A DNA stretch of 64,000 nt from Heterodera schachtii (GCA_023374025.1 SIJG01000034.1:753757-817756), one strand, 5' to 3'. Positions 52,886 through 63,592 are shown, counted from the stretch's first letter. Made by a program: numbers and translations. The notes: generated by a model not told the origin, from the sequence alone.

Positions 52886-53388
52886 ATGGCTAATGCCAAA
52901 TTGTTTCTTCCATTTTTCAATTATTCCTTGGCTAACTCCAATTTCCTTGCAAATTTCGGCATAGTTTTGTTTCCATTCTTTTTTGAATATTTTCTTTTTT
53001 GTTTAAATTCATTTTTCATTGCAATAAATTTTTGCACAATTTCACATTTTTGTTCATCACTTTTTGATTTGTGACTTTTCTGTTGATTAAGACCAAATTC
53101 TTTAATCCATTTTTGAATATAATTATTATTTGTCGCCAATTTTTTCGCAATTTTTGAATTAATTTTATTCCATTCTTTTGTTGAATATTTTCTTTCTTTT
53201 TGCTTTATTTTTTCTTTTATTTTATAAAATTTTCTTATTATTTCCCGTTTCTTTTGTTCATTTTGTTCTTTTTCTTCCCATTTTTCTCCAAATATTTCAT
53301 CAAATGACTTTTGTTGCAGTTTTTTCTTTTCTGATTCAATTTGACTAATTAGGGCAATTAAAATCAAACAGAATAATAGTTTTGTCAA
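52886..53388 (-). pseudogene. Secreted-HTH family copy 15, start lost, HTH 3 missing
   Basis: The usual ATGAAATTA start reads TTGACAAAACTA, so the ATG is gone. LLFCLILIALISQIESEKKK, the KSFDEIFGEKWEEK linker, HTH 1 (KYSTKEWNKINSKIAKKLAT; YIQKWIKEFG) and the first part of HTH 2 are open to a frameshift in KKEW. HTH 2 then continues (GVSQGIIEKWKKQFGI-like) and homology ends at 52886. Confidence 0.66.
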
Positions 53389-53447
53389 TCAATGAAATTT
53401 TCTAGAAAATTTGTTTAGTAATTTTTTCATAAAAATTTAATTGTCTT

Positions 53448-54127
53448 CTAAAATTCTCCAAGTTTGACTTTCCATCTTTGAATGTTCTTTGCTGAAGTAT
53501 TTACCATTTCAGCAATTTCTTTGTCACTAATTTTTGGGTTTTCTTTTTTTATTTGCCAATAATTTTTCATTTTTCCCATTTTTTCTTTTTCCGTTATTCT
53601 TTTATGGCTAATTCCAAATTGTTTCTTCCATTTGTCAATTGTTCCATGGCCAACTCCAATTTCCTTGCAAATTTCGGCATAATTTTTGTGCCATTCTTTT
53701 TTCGAATATTTTCTTTTTTGTTTAAATTCATTTGACATTTCAATGAATTTTTGAACAATTTCAAATTTTTGTTCATCAGTTTTTGATTTGTAATTTTTAA
53801 TTATTTGGAGACCAAATTCTTTAATCCATTTTTTCATATAATTATGATTTGTGCCCAAACTTTTCGCTATTTTCGTATTAATTTTTCCCCATTCTTTTTC
53901 CGAATATTTTCTTCCTTTTTGCTTTATTTTTTCTTTTATTTTATAATATTTCTTATTATTTCCCGTTTCTTCTGTTCATTTTGCGCTTTTTCTTTATTTT
54001 CTTCCCATTTTTCTCCAAATATTTCATCAAATGACTTTTGTTGCAGTTTTTTATTTTCTGATTCAATAGGACTAATTAGGGCAATTAGAATTAAAATCAA
54101 ACAGAATAATAATAGTAATAGTTTCAT
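53448..54127 (-). pseudogene. Secreted-HTH family copy 16, one frameshift from intact
   Basis: Signal peptide MKLLLLLFCLILILIALISP, linker KSFDEIFGEKWEENK, then one A missing in the AGAAAAT run at about 53950. Downstream everything is open to the stop at 53448: HTH 1 (KYSEKEWGKINTKIAKSLGT; NYMKKWIKEFG), HTH 2 (KYSKKEWHKNYAEICKEIGV; GTIDKWKKQFGI) and HTH 3 (KISDKEIAEMVNTSAKNIQR, ending KVKLGEF). A single homopolymer error would make this a second intact gene. Confidence 0.72.
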
Positions 54128-54204
54128 TTTCCCGGGATTGTATTCCCAAATATGAATTTATATAATTCTTTTTTTCTTAAATAAATCCACATTATTAATT
54201 AAAT

Positions 54205-54245
54205 CAATAAGAGTGTTTTATTCATATGAAAAATCACAACTCTCT
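54205..54245 (-). promoter_or_regulatory. Conserved HTH-family upstream block, copy 16
   Basis: Minus-strand GAGAGTTGTGATTTTTCATA then TGAATAAAACA at about 54213-54243; one base of CATGTG is changed. Confidence 0.5.
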
Positions 54246-55189
54246 ACTGGTCTCCGGAAAAAAATTGATTTGAAAAAAGAAAAAAAATATATATATTCTT
54301 CCTTACTGACCATTTATTTAAAAGAATTATTATTTTTATGTATTTGCAATTTTTTAAATGTGATCATAAGAATTGCAATTTTAATTAATGGAAAACTTTT
54401 TCATAATAAAAATTATTTTTATACTTTGAAATTCTTTATAATAAATCTAAATTTATTTGTTTAAAAATATTATTGACTGATTTTAGAGTAGAGCTATAAT
54501 GAATTTTGCAAAACCTGACCTGACCACAAGATTCACCCCCCAGCAGATAGATATTTCGTTTAAAAAATCCATCCCTCAAAAGTGATTTACATCGTATTTT
54601 TTAATTTAAAATTTCATAAATTTTCCATTTATTCGTGACCGTGATTTTTGAGTTTAATTTTTCCCTGTCGGCGAATTTTTTGTTTTTACACTGTCTTTTT
54701 TGTGGTATAATTTTCCAAAAAAATTTTTGGGAAAAGAGGGTCCATAGGCGCCGAAGAGCCGCCACAAAAATTTTGAAAATTTAAATTCAATTTGTGCACA
54801 GGTTTTGTTTCGCCACGGACACTTGCGCCGCGAAACTTGCGCCGCCTTTTCGGATTTTCTTTTTCTTTTTTTTTAATTTGCCAATATTCATTGGCTTTTA
54901 CATCAATGTCCTGGTTTTGAAATAGCCAATCAGGAAATTGAAACATTTGCAAATTTGTAGCAAAAAAAATGGCACAATTCGCCAAATTTTTCAGCGAAAG
55001 GCCAAAGGACGGAATGAAGAATTGTTTTGTTTTTTGTTTGTACTTTTTTGACATTTGCTTTTCATCTTTTCACAATTCGAAAGCTTTTTTCATGCGTGTC
55101 CAGACATTTGCGCACCGGACATTGCGCCCCGGACATTACGCCCCAAACATTTGCGTCTATGTCCAAAATCGGTTCAAACTTAAAATTTT
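54246..55189. other. Spacer with the CGGACATTTGCGC dispersed element
   Basis: 54800-54845 and 55085-55165 carry ACTTGCGCC and GGACATTGCGCCCC words. 54910-55080 is the body shared with 27060-27230. No gene. Confidence 0.5.
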
Positions 55190-55410
55190 TTCCAATAAAT
55201 TTTCATTTTTTCCATTTTTTCTTTTTTCGCTATTCTTTTATTGCTAATCCCAAATTGTTTCTTCCAATTAATAATTGTTCCATAGCCAACTCCGATTTTA
55301 AATTATAAAATAATTTCTGAGCCCTTTCTTTGGGTGAATATATTTTGTTCTTTGTATTCATTTATCTTTGCAATTAAATTTTGAAGAATTTAAATTTTTG
55401 CTTCATCAAT
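55190..55410 (-). pseudogene. Secreted-HTH family fragment (HTH 2 and linker)
   Basis: Minus strand, heavily decayed: an IAKINEYKEQNIF piece, then GVGYGTIINWKKQFGISNKR and IAKKEKMEKMKIYWK. It starts abruptly at the CGGACATT element. Confidence 0.55.
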
Positions 55411-55849
55411 TTTACAAAACCATAAATGAAAATTTAAAAAAATTTTCCCATAACTTTGCTCAAAAACAACTAAATTTTTAATTCTTGATATAATTTGATA
55501 GCCCTAAGTGTTCTCTCAAATTGCTTGCAAAATTTCAAAAAATTTTTGTAAAGTTAGAACAAAGTTATGGCCAAAAGTACTCAAGAAAAAAAAGTTCGAA
55601 AAATCGACGCGTCATACATTTCGAATAGTTTTAGCTTTTTTATAAATTCCTCGCATGGATTCATTTGAAATCGTTGATATATCGTCAAATAAGAATTATT
55701 TTTTTTAATTTATTAAAAATAATTTTTATCAATTAAATTTACAATGATGCATAATAATGAAAAATATTGAATTTAGGCAAAAAAATCTGAAATAAATTTT
55801 ATGATTCCTTTTTTGAAAACAAAAAATAAAAAATAGTATCATAATGATT
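55411..55849. other. AT-rich spacer; no gene seen
   Basis: Contains TTGATAGCCCTAAGTGTTCTC and GTTATGGCCAAAAGTACTCAA, related to the sequence near 980 and to other dispersed repeats. Confidence 0.4.
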
Positions 55850-56324
55850 TCATTCCTTCTGCTTTTCGTCCCCAAATTGTTTCTTCCAATTGAAAATGCT
55901 TCTTTTGTCAATTTTCAAAATTTTTGCAATTTCTTTGTCACTAATTTTTGGGTTTTCTCTTTTTATTTTCCAATAAATTTTCATTTTTTCCATTTTTTCT
56001 TTTTTCGTTATTTTACAGCGATACCAAATTGTTTCTTCCATTTGACAATTGTTCCATAGCTAACTCCAATTTTCTTACAAATTTCGGCATAATTTTGATG
56101 CCATTCTTTTTCCGAATATTTTCTTCCTTTTTGTTTAATTTTCTCTTTTATTTAAAATATTTTCTTATTATTTCCCGTTTCTTCTGTTCAATTTGCGCTT
56201 TTTCTTCCCATGTTTCTCCAAATATTTCACCAAATGACTTTTGTTGCAGTTTTTTATTTTCTGATTCAATTGGACTAATTAGGGCAATTAAAATTAAACA
56301 GAATAATAATAGTAATAATTTCAT
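55850..56324 (-). pseudogene. Secreted-HTH family copy 17: two-HTH recombinant
   Basis: ATG at 56324: MKLLLLLFCLILIALISPIE, linker (KSFGEIFGETWEEK), REIIRKYFK and a frameshift. HTH 1 then switches into HTH 2 exactly at the shared motif (KQKGRKYSEKEW | HQNYAEICKKIGV; GTIVKWKKQFG), deleting about 65 residues. After another shift the last repeat reads KISDKEIAKILKIDKRSIFN, WKKQFGDEKQKE, a different C-terminus that matches the scraps at 39131, 51815 and 57655. Confidence 0.68.
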
Positions 56325-56397
56325 TTTCCGCGATAATATTCCCAAAAATGAATTTATATAATATTTTTTTAATAAATTATTTCATTTTAGTCCATTC

Positions 56398-56435
56398 AGA
56401 GGCTTTTTATTCACATGAAAAAATCACAATTCTAC
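56398..56435 (-). promoter_or_regulatory. Conserved HTH-family upstream block, copy 17
   Basis: Minus-strand GAATTGTGATTTTTTCATGT then GAATAAAAAGCC at about 56401-56432, about 80-110 bp before the ATG. Confidence 0.55.
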
Positions 56436-56869
56436 TGAATTTCCGGAAAAAAATAACATAATCCAATTTCTTAGAAAAATAAGATGATTTTATTCATCTA
56501 CTGATCACATTTATTTAAAAGATAAATATTTATTAATAATAAATTATTCTACTTATGACAAAAGGAAAAAATTTAATTTATTTTTTCTACTCTATTGATT
56601 AATAAAAAAATGGGAAAATAATTAATTTTTTTTTTGGAAAATATGTAAAATTAAAATCCGAAAGTGTGTGATTAAAATTTACAGGTTTTAAAATAGCCAA
56701 TCAGGAAATTGAAACAGTTGCAAATTTGTATCAAAAAAAGGCATAATTCGCCAAATTTTCCACCGAATGCCAAAGGACGAAAAAAGGAATGAAGATTTTT
56801 TTGAATGAGTTTTTATAAAATTTGCTTTCACCTTTTCATCATCTTAATCTCGGAACCTTTTTTCATGTA
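56436..56869. other. Family 5' flank and part of the dispersed element
   Basis: To about 56680, far upstream flank of copy 17. 56690-56868 is the body of the CGGACATT-type element (ATAGCCAATCAGGAAATTGA), truncated where the segmental duplication begins. Confidence 0.5.
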
Positions 56870-57743
56870 ATAGGCACAAATTGCCATAAAAATGACCTAA
56901 ATATGCTTAGAATCATCTTTTAGTATTCTAAAAATTAATTTTTGATATCCCATTTTGAAAAAAAAAAAACTATTTTAGGGCACATTTTCAAAAATAAATT
57001 TTTCACTTTCACAAAATTTCTATAATTCTCAAAATTTTTGAAAAAATTACGAACTTTTGGATATTTTTGGGTGCATTTGATAAAAAATTCCTTAAAAATT
57101 CTCAAAAAATGCAAAATATGTACGAAAAAATGCGAAAAATCCCAAAATATGTAAAAATATGTAAATATAAGTCCCGATTTTTGTTAGCAAACACAAAAAA
57201 GAAAGTGTTTTTCCTACTAATTAGGTTATAGAGAATCCAGGAAAAAACATGTATTTACATAAAAAAAGAATCCCTGTTAATTACCCATTTTTTGGATTGG
57301 ATGGATTTTATAAAGTCAATTAAAGGCGCCGCTGGAAAAAAGTGAATTTTGAATGAGGGATTGTTAAGAAAATTTTAGAAAACTTTCATCTCTCCCCCCT
57401 ATCTGACGATTTTTGGTGAAATAATAATAAAAAAAGACTAAATAAATTGGGTTGCTAGCGCCTGGAAAACTTCGAAAACTTTTAGTGTAATTTTTATAAC
57501 TATTTAGAGTTTACACATTTTTAGGCGTCTAAAAAATGCAAATAAATAAATAAATAAATTTAATTTAGGGATTTTCGCCAGTTATTTAATTTTCAACAAT
57601 TTTAAATTTATACGATTTTGAAAATATGTATTAATTCAAATGATTTCAGTCCTCCTCCATTCGTCCCAAATTGTTTCTTCCATTTAAAAATGGTCATTCT
57701 ATCAATTTCAAAATTTTTGGCAATAACAAAAATATAATTTAAT
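56870..57743. repeat. 0.87-kb segmental duplication, copy 2
   Basis: Partner of 51028-51900; includes the same minus-strand HTH scrap at 57660-57735. Confidence 0.8.
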
Positions 57744-58167
57744 GCATTTTAATTACCTAGTTATACTTATTTTACACAAAATGCGATCAGAAAATTCTCA
57801 AAATATTATCAATGGAATTAATTAGCACAATCATAGATTATTGAAAATTTAATCGCAAATCATTTCGTAAAAAGTGATCACATAAGCTTTAAGACACGCA
57901 AATTATGAATTTTTCTCGACCAGAGCAATCGAATGATAGTTTTTGAGGAGAAAAACTCAATTTTTTTTTCATAAATTGGTAAAATTGAATTTTTATTTTT
58001 TAATTGACTAAAAACCAAAGGAACCAAAATTTAATTTTTTCACAAATTTAAAACATAAAAAATAGGACCAGCAAATAAATTCAAATAAAATTTACCAAAA
58101 AATGAAATTTTTTTGAAAATTTTCTGGCAATGTTTTCATAAAAACCCAATTGCCTTCTAAAATTGAA
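57744..58167. repeat. 3' flank of HTH copy 18, inverted partner of 38500-38930
   Basis: GACCAGAGCAATCGAATGAT, TTTTGAGGAGAAAAACTCAA and TAGGACCAGCAAATAAATTC match the flank of copy 7 in inverse orientation. Confidence 0.6.
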
Positions 58168-58456
58168 TATTTTATTCTCCAAGTTTGGCTTTCCATCTTT
58201 GAATGTTTCGTATGGGAACTTCTATCTTTTCAACAATTTCTCTGTCACTTATTTTTGGCATTTCTCTTTTTATTTTCCAATTTTTCTTTTTCCGTTATAA
58301 ATTTTCCCATTCCAAATTGTTTCTTCCATTTACTAATTACTGAAAGGCTAACTCCAAATTTCTTGCAAATTTCTAAATAATTTTGGCGCCATTCTTTTTT
58401 TGTATAAGGGCAATTATAATTAAAATTAAACAGAATAATAACAGTAATAATTTCAT
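58168..58456 (-). pseudogene. Secreted-HTH family copy 18: signal peptide joined to HTH 2
   Basis: ATG at 58456: MKLLLLLFCLILIIIALIQK, then directly the KKEWRQNYLEICKKFGV part of HTH 2 (one base out of frame), VISKWKKQFGMGKFITEKEK, and a decayed HTH 3. The linker and all of HTH 1 are deleted. Confidence 0.6.
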
Positions 58457-58654
58457 TTTCCTTGATAATATTCCCAAAAATTAATTTATATAATATTTTT
58501 TTAATAAACTTTCATTTTTTCGGGACTATATTCCCATAAATGAATTTATTATTATATATTTTTTTTCTTAAATAAAATATTTCATTTTAGTCCACTAAGA
58601 ATAATATTCTTCCTACTGATAATATTTATTTAAATAATTTTTTTTTAGGTATTT
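58457..58654. other. Duplicated start-proximal leader
   Basis: Two leader-like segments (CTTGATAATATTCCCAAAAA at 58461 and CGGGACTATATTCCCATAAA at 58519) in tandem, as if two family 5' ends were recombined here. No gene. Confidence 0.4.
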
Positions 58655-59157
58655 ACAATTTTAAATTGTTTCTTCCATTTTTCAATTATGAATTTGGTAA
58701 CTCCAATTTTCTTACAAATTTCAGCATAATTTTTCTCCCATTCTTTTGATGAATATTTTCTTTTTTGTTTAAATTCATTTGTCATTCCAATAAATTTTTG
58801 CACAATTTCATATTTTTGTTCATCACTTTTGATTTGTAATTTTTAATTATTTGGAGACCAAATTCTTTAATCCATTTTTTCATATAATTATGATTTGTGC
58901 CCAAACTTTTCGCTATTTTTCTGTCAATTTTATTCCATTCTTTTTTTGAATATTTTCTTTCTTTTTGCTTAATTTTTTCTTTTATTTTATAAAATTTTCT
59001 GATTATTTCCCGTTTCTTCTGTTCATTTTGCGCTTTTTCTTCCCATTTTTCTCCAAATATTTCATCAAATGACTTTTGTTGTAGTTTTTTTCTCTTTTGA
59101 TTCAATTTGACTAATTAGGGCAATTAAAATCAAACAGAATAACAGTAATAATTTCAT
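58655..59157 (-). pseudogene. Secreted-HTH family copy 19, frameshifted, HTH 3 missing
   Basis: ATG at 59157 with signal peptide MKLLLLFCLILIALISQIES. One extra A in the run after KEKK shifts the frame. From there the KSFDEIFGEKWEEK linker and HTH 1 (KYSKKEWNKIDRKIAKSLGT; NYMKKWIKEFG) are open, then one base is missing in KSKSDEQ. HTH 2 ends (KWKKQF-like) at about 58655. Confidence 0.66.
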
Positions 59158-59227
59158 TTTCCTTGATAATATTCCCAAAAATGAATTTATATAAAATTTT
59201 TTAAGAAATTATTTCATTTTAGTCCAT

Positions 59228-59265
59228 TAAGAGGCTTTTTATTCACATGAAAAAAATCACAACTC
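59228..59265 (-). promoter_or_regulatory. Conserved HTH-family upstream block, copy 19
   Basis: Minus-strand GTGATTTTTTTCATGTGAAT then AAAAAGCC at about 59232-59263. Confidence 0.55.
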
Positions 59266-59815
59266 TACTGAATTTCCGAATAAATCCAATTTATTAGAAA
59301 AATAAAATGATTTTATTCATCTACTGATCACATTTATTTAAAAGAAAATTATTTATTAATAATAAATTATTCTACTTATGACAAAAGGAAAAAAATTAAT
59401 TTTTTTTTTTTTTTGAAAATTAAATAGTAAAAATCCGAAGTGAGTGAATAGAAAATTGCAAAAATTATCAAAATTAAAGAAAAAGCATTTAAAATGGAAT
59501 AAATAATCTTTTCAAAATAATTTTTTAGAAAAAAAGAATAATTTAAAGGTTCTTAAAGCAGAAAACCACTTAAATTTGGTTTTACTTGATAAAAAATGAA
59601 TTCAATTTCATTTTATTGTTCAAAATAATTTCTTTCTAATAAATATATTTAATTAAAATATAATATAATGTATATTTGTTCTTTTGAACATTTTAATTAA
59701 AGAATATTAAATGAAGAATTTTGAATTTAATTATAGATTTGGATAAATAAAATAATTTAATCATTTTCGATATTTATTTAAAAAATTATTTAATTTTCGT
59801 GAATACTTTGAAAAA
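59266..59815. other. 5' flanks of two divergent HTH copies; no gene
   Basis: The first 150 bp is upstream flank of copy 19; the rest is AT-rich low complexity leading into copy 20. Confidence 0.4.
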
Positions 59816-60195
59816 ATAAATTTATAATTTTTATTCTGTTTAATTTAATATTAAATGCTCTAATTAGTCTAATTAACTCAGAAATGAAAGAAATACAACA
59901 AAAGACATTTGATGAAATTTTTGGAGAAAAACATGAAGAAAAAGAAGAAAAAATGCAAATTGAAAAAGATTTTAAAATAAATAAAAAATAAAGCAAAAAG
60001 GAAGAGAAATTATCCAGGAAAAGAATGGCAACAAAATTAATTCGAAAATAGCGAAAAAATTGGGCGGCAAACTGAAGCAAAAGTTATGATTGGATTAAAG
60101 AATTTGGGTATAAAAGCAAATACATAAGAGCTACAAATCAAAAAGTGATGAAGAAAAAATCGAAATTGTACAAAAATTTGTTAAAATTTTGTAAT
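59816..60195 (+). pseudogene. Secreted-HTH family copy 20, start lost, 3'-truncated
   Basis: The start reads ATAAATTTA instead of ATGAATTTA. A signal-peptide-like stretch (LFCLILNALISLINS), QKTFDEIFGEKHEE, a decayed HTH 1 and a SYKSKSDEEKIEIVQKFVKI linker follow in different frames; homology ends near 60195. Confidence 0.55.
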
Positions 60196-60331
60196 TCATT
60201 GTTTTTGCCCGTGGCGGTTTACCGATTATAACGGCTAGGCCCAGAAAACTCACACTCGGCACGCATGCCCTCAGACGCCTATTTTTGTTGAAGAAAAAAA
60301 TATAAACTTATTTTCGAAAAATTGTTTTAAA

Positions 60332-60478
60332 ATGAAATTATTATTATTATTATTTTGTTTGATTTTAATTGCCCTAATTATCCCAATGAATCAGAACAGA
60401 AAAAACTGCAAGGAGAAAAATGGGAAGAAAAAGAAGAACACATTTTTTATAAAATAAAGGAAAAAACTGCAGCCTTAT
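60332..60478 (+). pseudogene. Secreted-HTH family copy 21, signal-peptide fragment
   Basis: ATG at 60332: MKLLLLLFCLILIALIIPMN, a one-base loss in the PIES codons, then about 75 bp of shortened linker. Truncated before HTH 1. Preceded at 60200-60290 by a GC-richer patch (GTGGCGGTTTACCGATTATA) of unknown nature. Confidence 0.55.
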
Positions 60479-60740
60479 CGGAAAAAAAACAATATATGAA
60501 TTTTATTTGAAAAGGGGGCCGACCATCGACATTATTACCGAATTTATTATATATTTTTTTGAATTTTTAGTGTATTTTAGTCGAATTTTAAATTTTTTAG
60601 CATAATTGTTAAACAATCTAAGAAGTGAAATCCCATTGAATTTGCCCAATTTTGAACTGTCCTCCTTCATTTTGGTACGCCCATTGCTGATGGAGTTGAC
60701 CATTAGTCAATCAAATTTTCATATTATTTAAAAAATTTTC

Positions 60741-61460
60741 AGCGATTCTTTTGGGAATTTTTTTAGTTCTTTTTTAGGTTCTAAAAACCCCCAAAAATAT
60801 GTGCTAAATTGTGAAAATTGGTGCCAAAAATTCCGAATTTAGGGGGGTGTAAAATCGAAAATGTTCTTCAGAAAGCAAAAATATTATGTCAAACCATTAA
60901 TGAGATACATAATTTTTTAAAGCAAAAATTCTCGTCAAGAAAATAAATAAATAAATTTTGGATTAAAAATTTTTCATTTCTAAGCGTATATTTTTAAAAA
61001 TTTTAGGACCGATTCTTAGGGATGTATTTTTCGTTTTCATTGAATTTTGTTAATATTTTTTGGGAAAAACGCCAAAATAGGTTAAAATAGTTTTTTTTTT
61101 CAAAATTTTTTTGATTTTTAGGTTCTAAAAAATAAAAACGTAGAACCTAGGTTCTAAAAACTCGAAAATTAGCTAAACAGCAACCGAAAAAACATGTTTT
61201 TCATTTTCAATGTATTCTTGAATTATCATTTTTTGTCCAGAGCTTTTTTTGAAACTCAATGAAATTTTGTGAAAATTTAAATGTAATTAGAGAATTCTTA
61301 GGGCTATCGTATATTACCATTTTTTGTTTTCAAACACATTTTGGCGGAATTTAAGATAACCAAGTTGACCATTAATTATTCTGTCAAATTTTCATTCATT
61401 TTTAAGGATTATAATTTTTTAGTGCAAATTTAATCCCAAATAACTAATTACCCAAAAAGC
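60741..61460. repeat. Segmental duplication related to 51948-52885
   Basis: See 51948-52885. This copy is shorter by one internal deletion and is followed by the 3' flank of copy 22. Confidence 0.75.
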
Positions 61461-61631
61461 GACCAGAAACAGAAATTACACAAATTTTAAATAAACTAAT
61501 AAGCGAGAAAATGCTAATCCTTGAAACTCCCATAATACTGAACACCGTATTTAAAGTTTAAAAAAAATTATACAACAAAATAATTTTCTGCAAAATTTCC
61601 TATCAATATTTTCATAAAAATTCATTGTCTT

Positions 61632-62323
61632 CTAAAATTTGAAATTTTCTTCTCCAAATTTGGCTTTCCATCTCCAAATGTTCTGTGCCGAAATGTTTAT
61701 CATTTCGGCAATTTCCTTGTCACTAATTTTTGGGTTTTCTTTTTTATTTTCCAATAAATTTTCATTTTTTTCCATTTTTTCTTTTTTCGTTATTCTTTTA
61801 TGGCTAATCCCAAATTCACTCTTCCATTTATCAATTGTCCCATGGCTAACTCTGATTTTCTTGCAAATTTCGGCATAATTTTGGTACCATTCTTTTGCTG
61901 AATATTTTCTTCCTTTTTGCTTAAATTCGTTTTTCATTTCAATAAATTTCTGCACAATTTCTAATTTTTGTTCATCACTTTTTGATTTGTGACAGTTCTT
62001 TTTTTGAAGACCAAATTCTTTAATCCATTTATAAATATAATTACTATTTGCCCCCAATTTTTTCGCTAATTTTTGAATTAATTTTATTCCCATTCTTTTG
62101 TTGAGTATTTTCTTCCTTTTTGCTTAATTTTCTCTTTTATTTTATAATATTTTTCAATGATTTCTCTTTTTTCTTCCAATTTTTCTTCTTTTTCTTCCCA
62201 TTTTTCTCCAAATATTTCATCAAATGACTTTTCTTGCAAGTTTTTCTTCGTTGATTCAATTTGTTTTATGTCGGCAGTGATAAATATAAATATAAATAAA
62301 ATTAATAATAGGCATAATTTCAT
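61632..62323 (-). pseudogene. Secreted-HTH family copy 22, divergent, one net frameshift
   Basis: ATG at 62323: MKLCLLLILFIFIFITADIK, linker KSFDEIFGEKWEEKEEK and HTH 1 to KYSTKEWE, then a stop caused by one extra G. The next frame is open from 62093 to 61632: YIYKWIKEFG, HTH 2 (KYSAKEWYQNYAEICKKIRV; GTIDKWKSEFGI) and HTH 3 (KISDKEIAEMINISAQNIWR). Within KEKMEKNENLLENKKEN a +1 and a -1 shift cancel, changing about ten residues. It has no GTGAATAAAA block. Confidence 0.68.
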
Positions 62324-62390
62324 TTTTTCGTGATTAATTCCTAAAAAGATATTTTTTATTTTTTCTTAAAGAAAATACTAAATTATCATT

Positions 62391-63017
62391 AGGGACGTGA
62401 ATTTTAGGTTTTAACTATTTTTTTTTGCTCAATTGATTTGAAGAAAGGAGCTCAAAAAACGCATTTCCGCATTAAAAATTTTCGATTCTGATGTCATTAT
62501 CGGTCACTAGAAATCACTATTTTGGCGACTTCGTCATTAAAATAGTTAAAAATCACTATTTGGCGTTTTGTCACTATTTTTTTCACTATTTTGACATTTT
62601 TGGGCAAAATTCCTTAACAAAAATGGAATAAAACCAAAAAATACACCCCTAAGAATCGACCAAAAAAATTTCAAAAAAGCACCCCTAAGAATCGACCTAA
62701 AATTTTTTTTCAAAAAATACCACTAAGAATTGGAAAATTTTCATAAAAATTTTTTCCCCCAAATTTTTTTTCTTGACAAAATTTTTGGTTTAAAATTTTC
62801 AATATTTGCTAAAAAAAATGTAAGAAAGGAAATGTACCTCATTTGCAACTGCAACCAGTGAATAAAAATTATTTTTTGCTCAATTTTGGCAAAAATTATG
62901 TCACTATTCGTCACTATTTTGGACTTTTTTTTCACTATTTTGTCACTATTTTGGCATTTTTACTCACTATTTTAGTTAACTATTTCGGGATTTTTCTTCA
63001 CTAAAATTCACGTCCCT
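62391..63017. mobile_element. Inverted-repeat element with TCACTATTTTG words
   Basis: 627 bp. Ends AGGGACGTGAATTTTAG and CTAAAATTCACGTCCCT are perfect 17-bp inverted repeats. Tandem words such as TCACTATTTTGGC lie inside both ends (62505-62595 and 62900-62975). Possible TA duplication at the ends; no 8-bp repeat found. No transposase. Confidence 0.75.
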
Positions 63018-63463
63018 ATAAATGAATAAAAATAATTTTTTTTCAGATTAAAAAGCTGTCGTAAAATCATAATTCTACTAATTTAACGGAAAAAAAGAAC
63101 ATCCACTTAATTGCAAAGAAATAATAATCAAATCTTCGTTAATAATTTTATTTATTGAACAAAATATTTGCCAATTCGTAAAATAAATAAATATACCATT
63201 AATTAAAATTCCAATTCTATTGGGTCGTAATTGGAAAATCGTAAATGCCTGTAAAATGGCCAGCAGAAATGCCATTTGAGCGCCGAAAATGTCAGCGAAA
63301 TGAATAAAAAAGTTAAATTTTTTGCTGAATTTGATTCAGCATGCAGCAGAAGAGATCGCCTTTAATCTCAAAGCCAATTTACGCGGCTGAGTATCACGAT
63401 TTTGGATTTTTAATCAATTTTTGGCGTTTTACAATTTAAATCCATTTTTAAACATTTATGGTA
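63018..63463. other. AT-rich spacer; no gene seen
   Basis: No supportable gene. 63250-63400 is slightly GC-richer (TGGCCAGCAGAAATGCCATT; GAGATCGCCTTTAATCTCAA) without a recognisable frame. Confidence 0.4.
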
Positions 63464-63592
63464 CATACCATATATCCTCGAATAGAAGAGCCCTGGAAAT
63501 CTATTGTTCAACTCCCTTCAAAAAGGGGGCTATATTCGAGGGTGGGGTTCTATTCGAGGGGGGTTGGGCTATATTCGAGGAAGTACGGTATG
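63464..63592. mobile_element. Small inverted-repeat element with TATATTCGAGGG words
   Basis: 129 bp. Ends CATACCATATATCCTCGAAT and, inverted, CATACCGTACTTCCTCGAAT. The interior carries GGCTATATTCGAGGGTGGGG, TTCTATTCGAGGGGGG and GGCTATATTCGAGG words. Open frames across it are artefacts. No clear target duplication. Confidence 0.7.
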
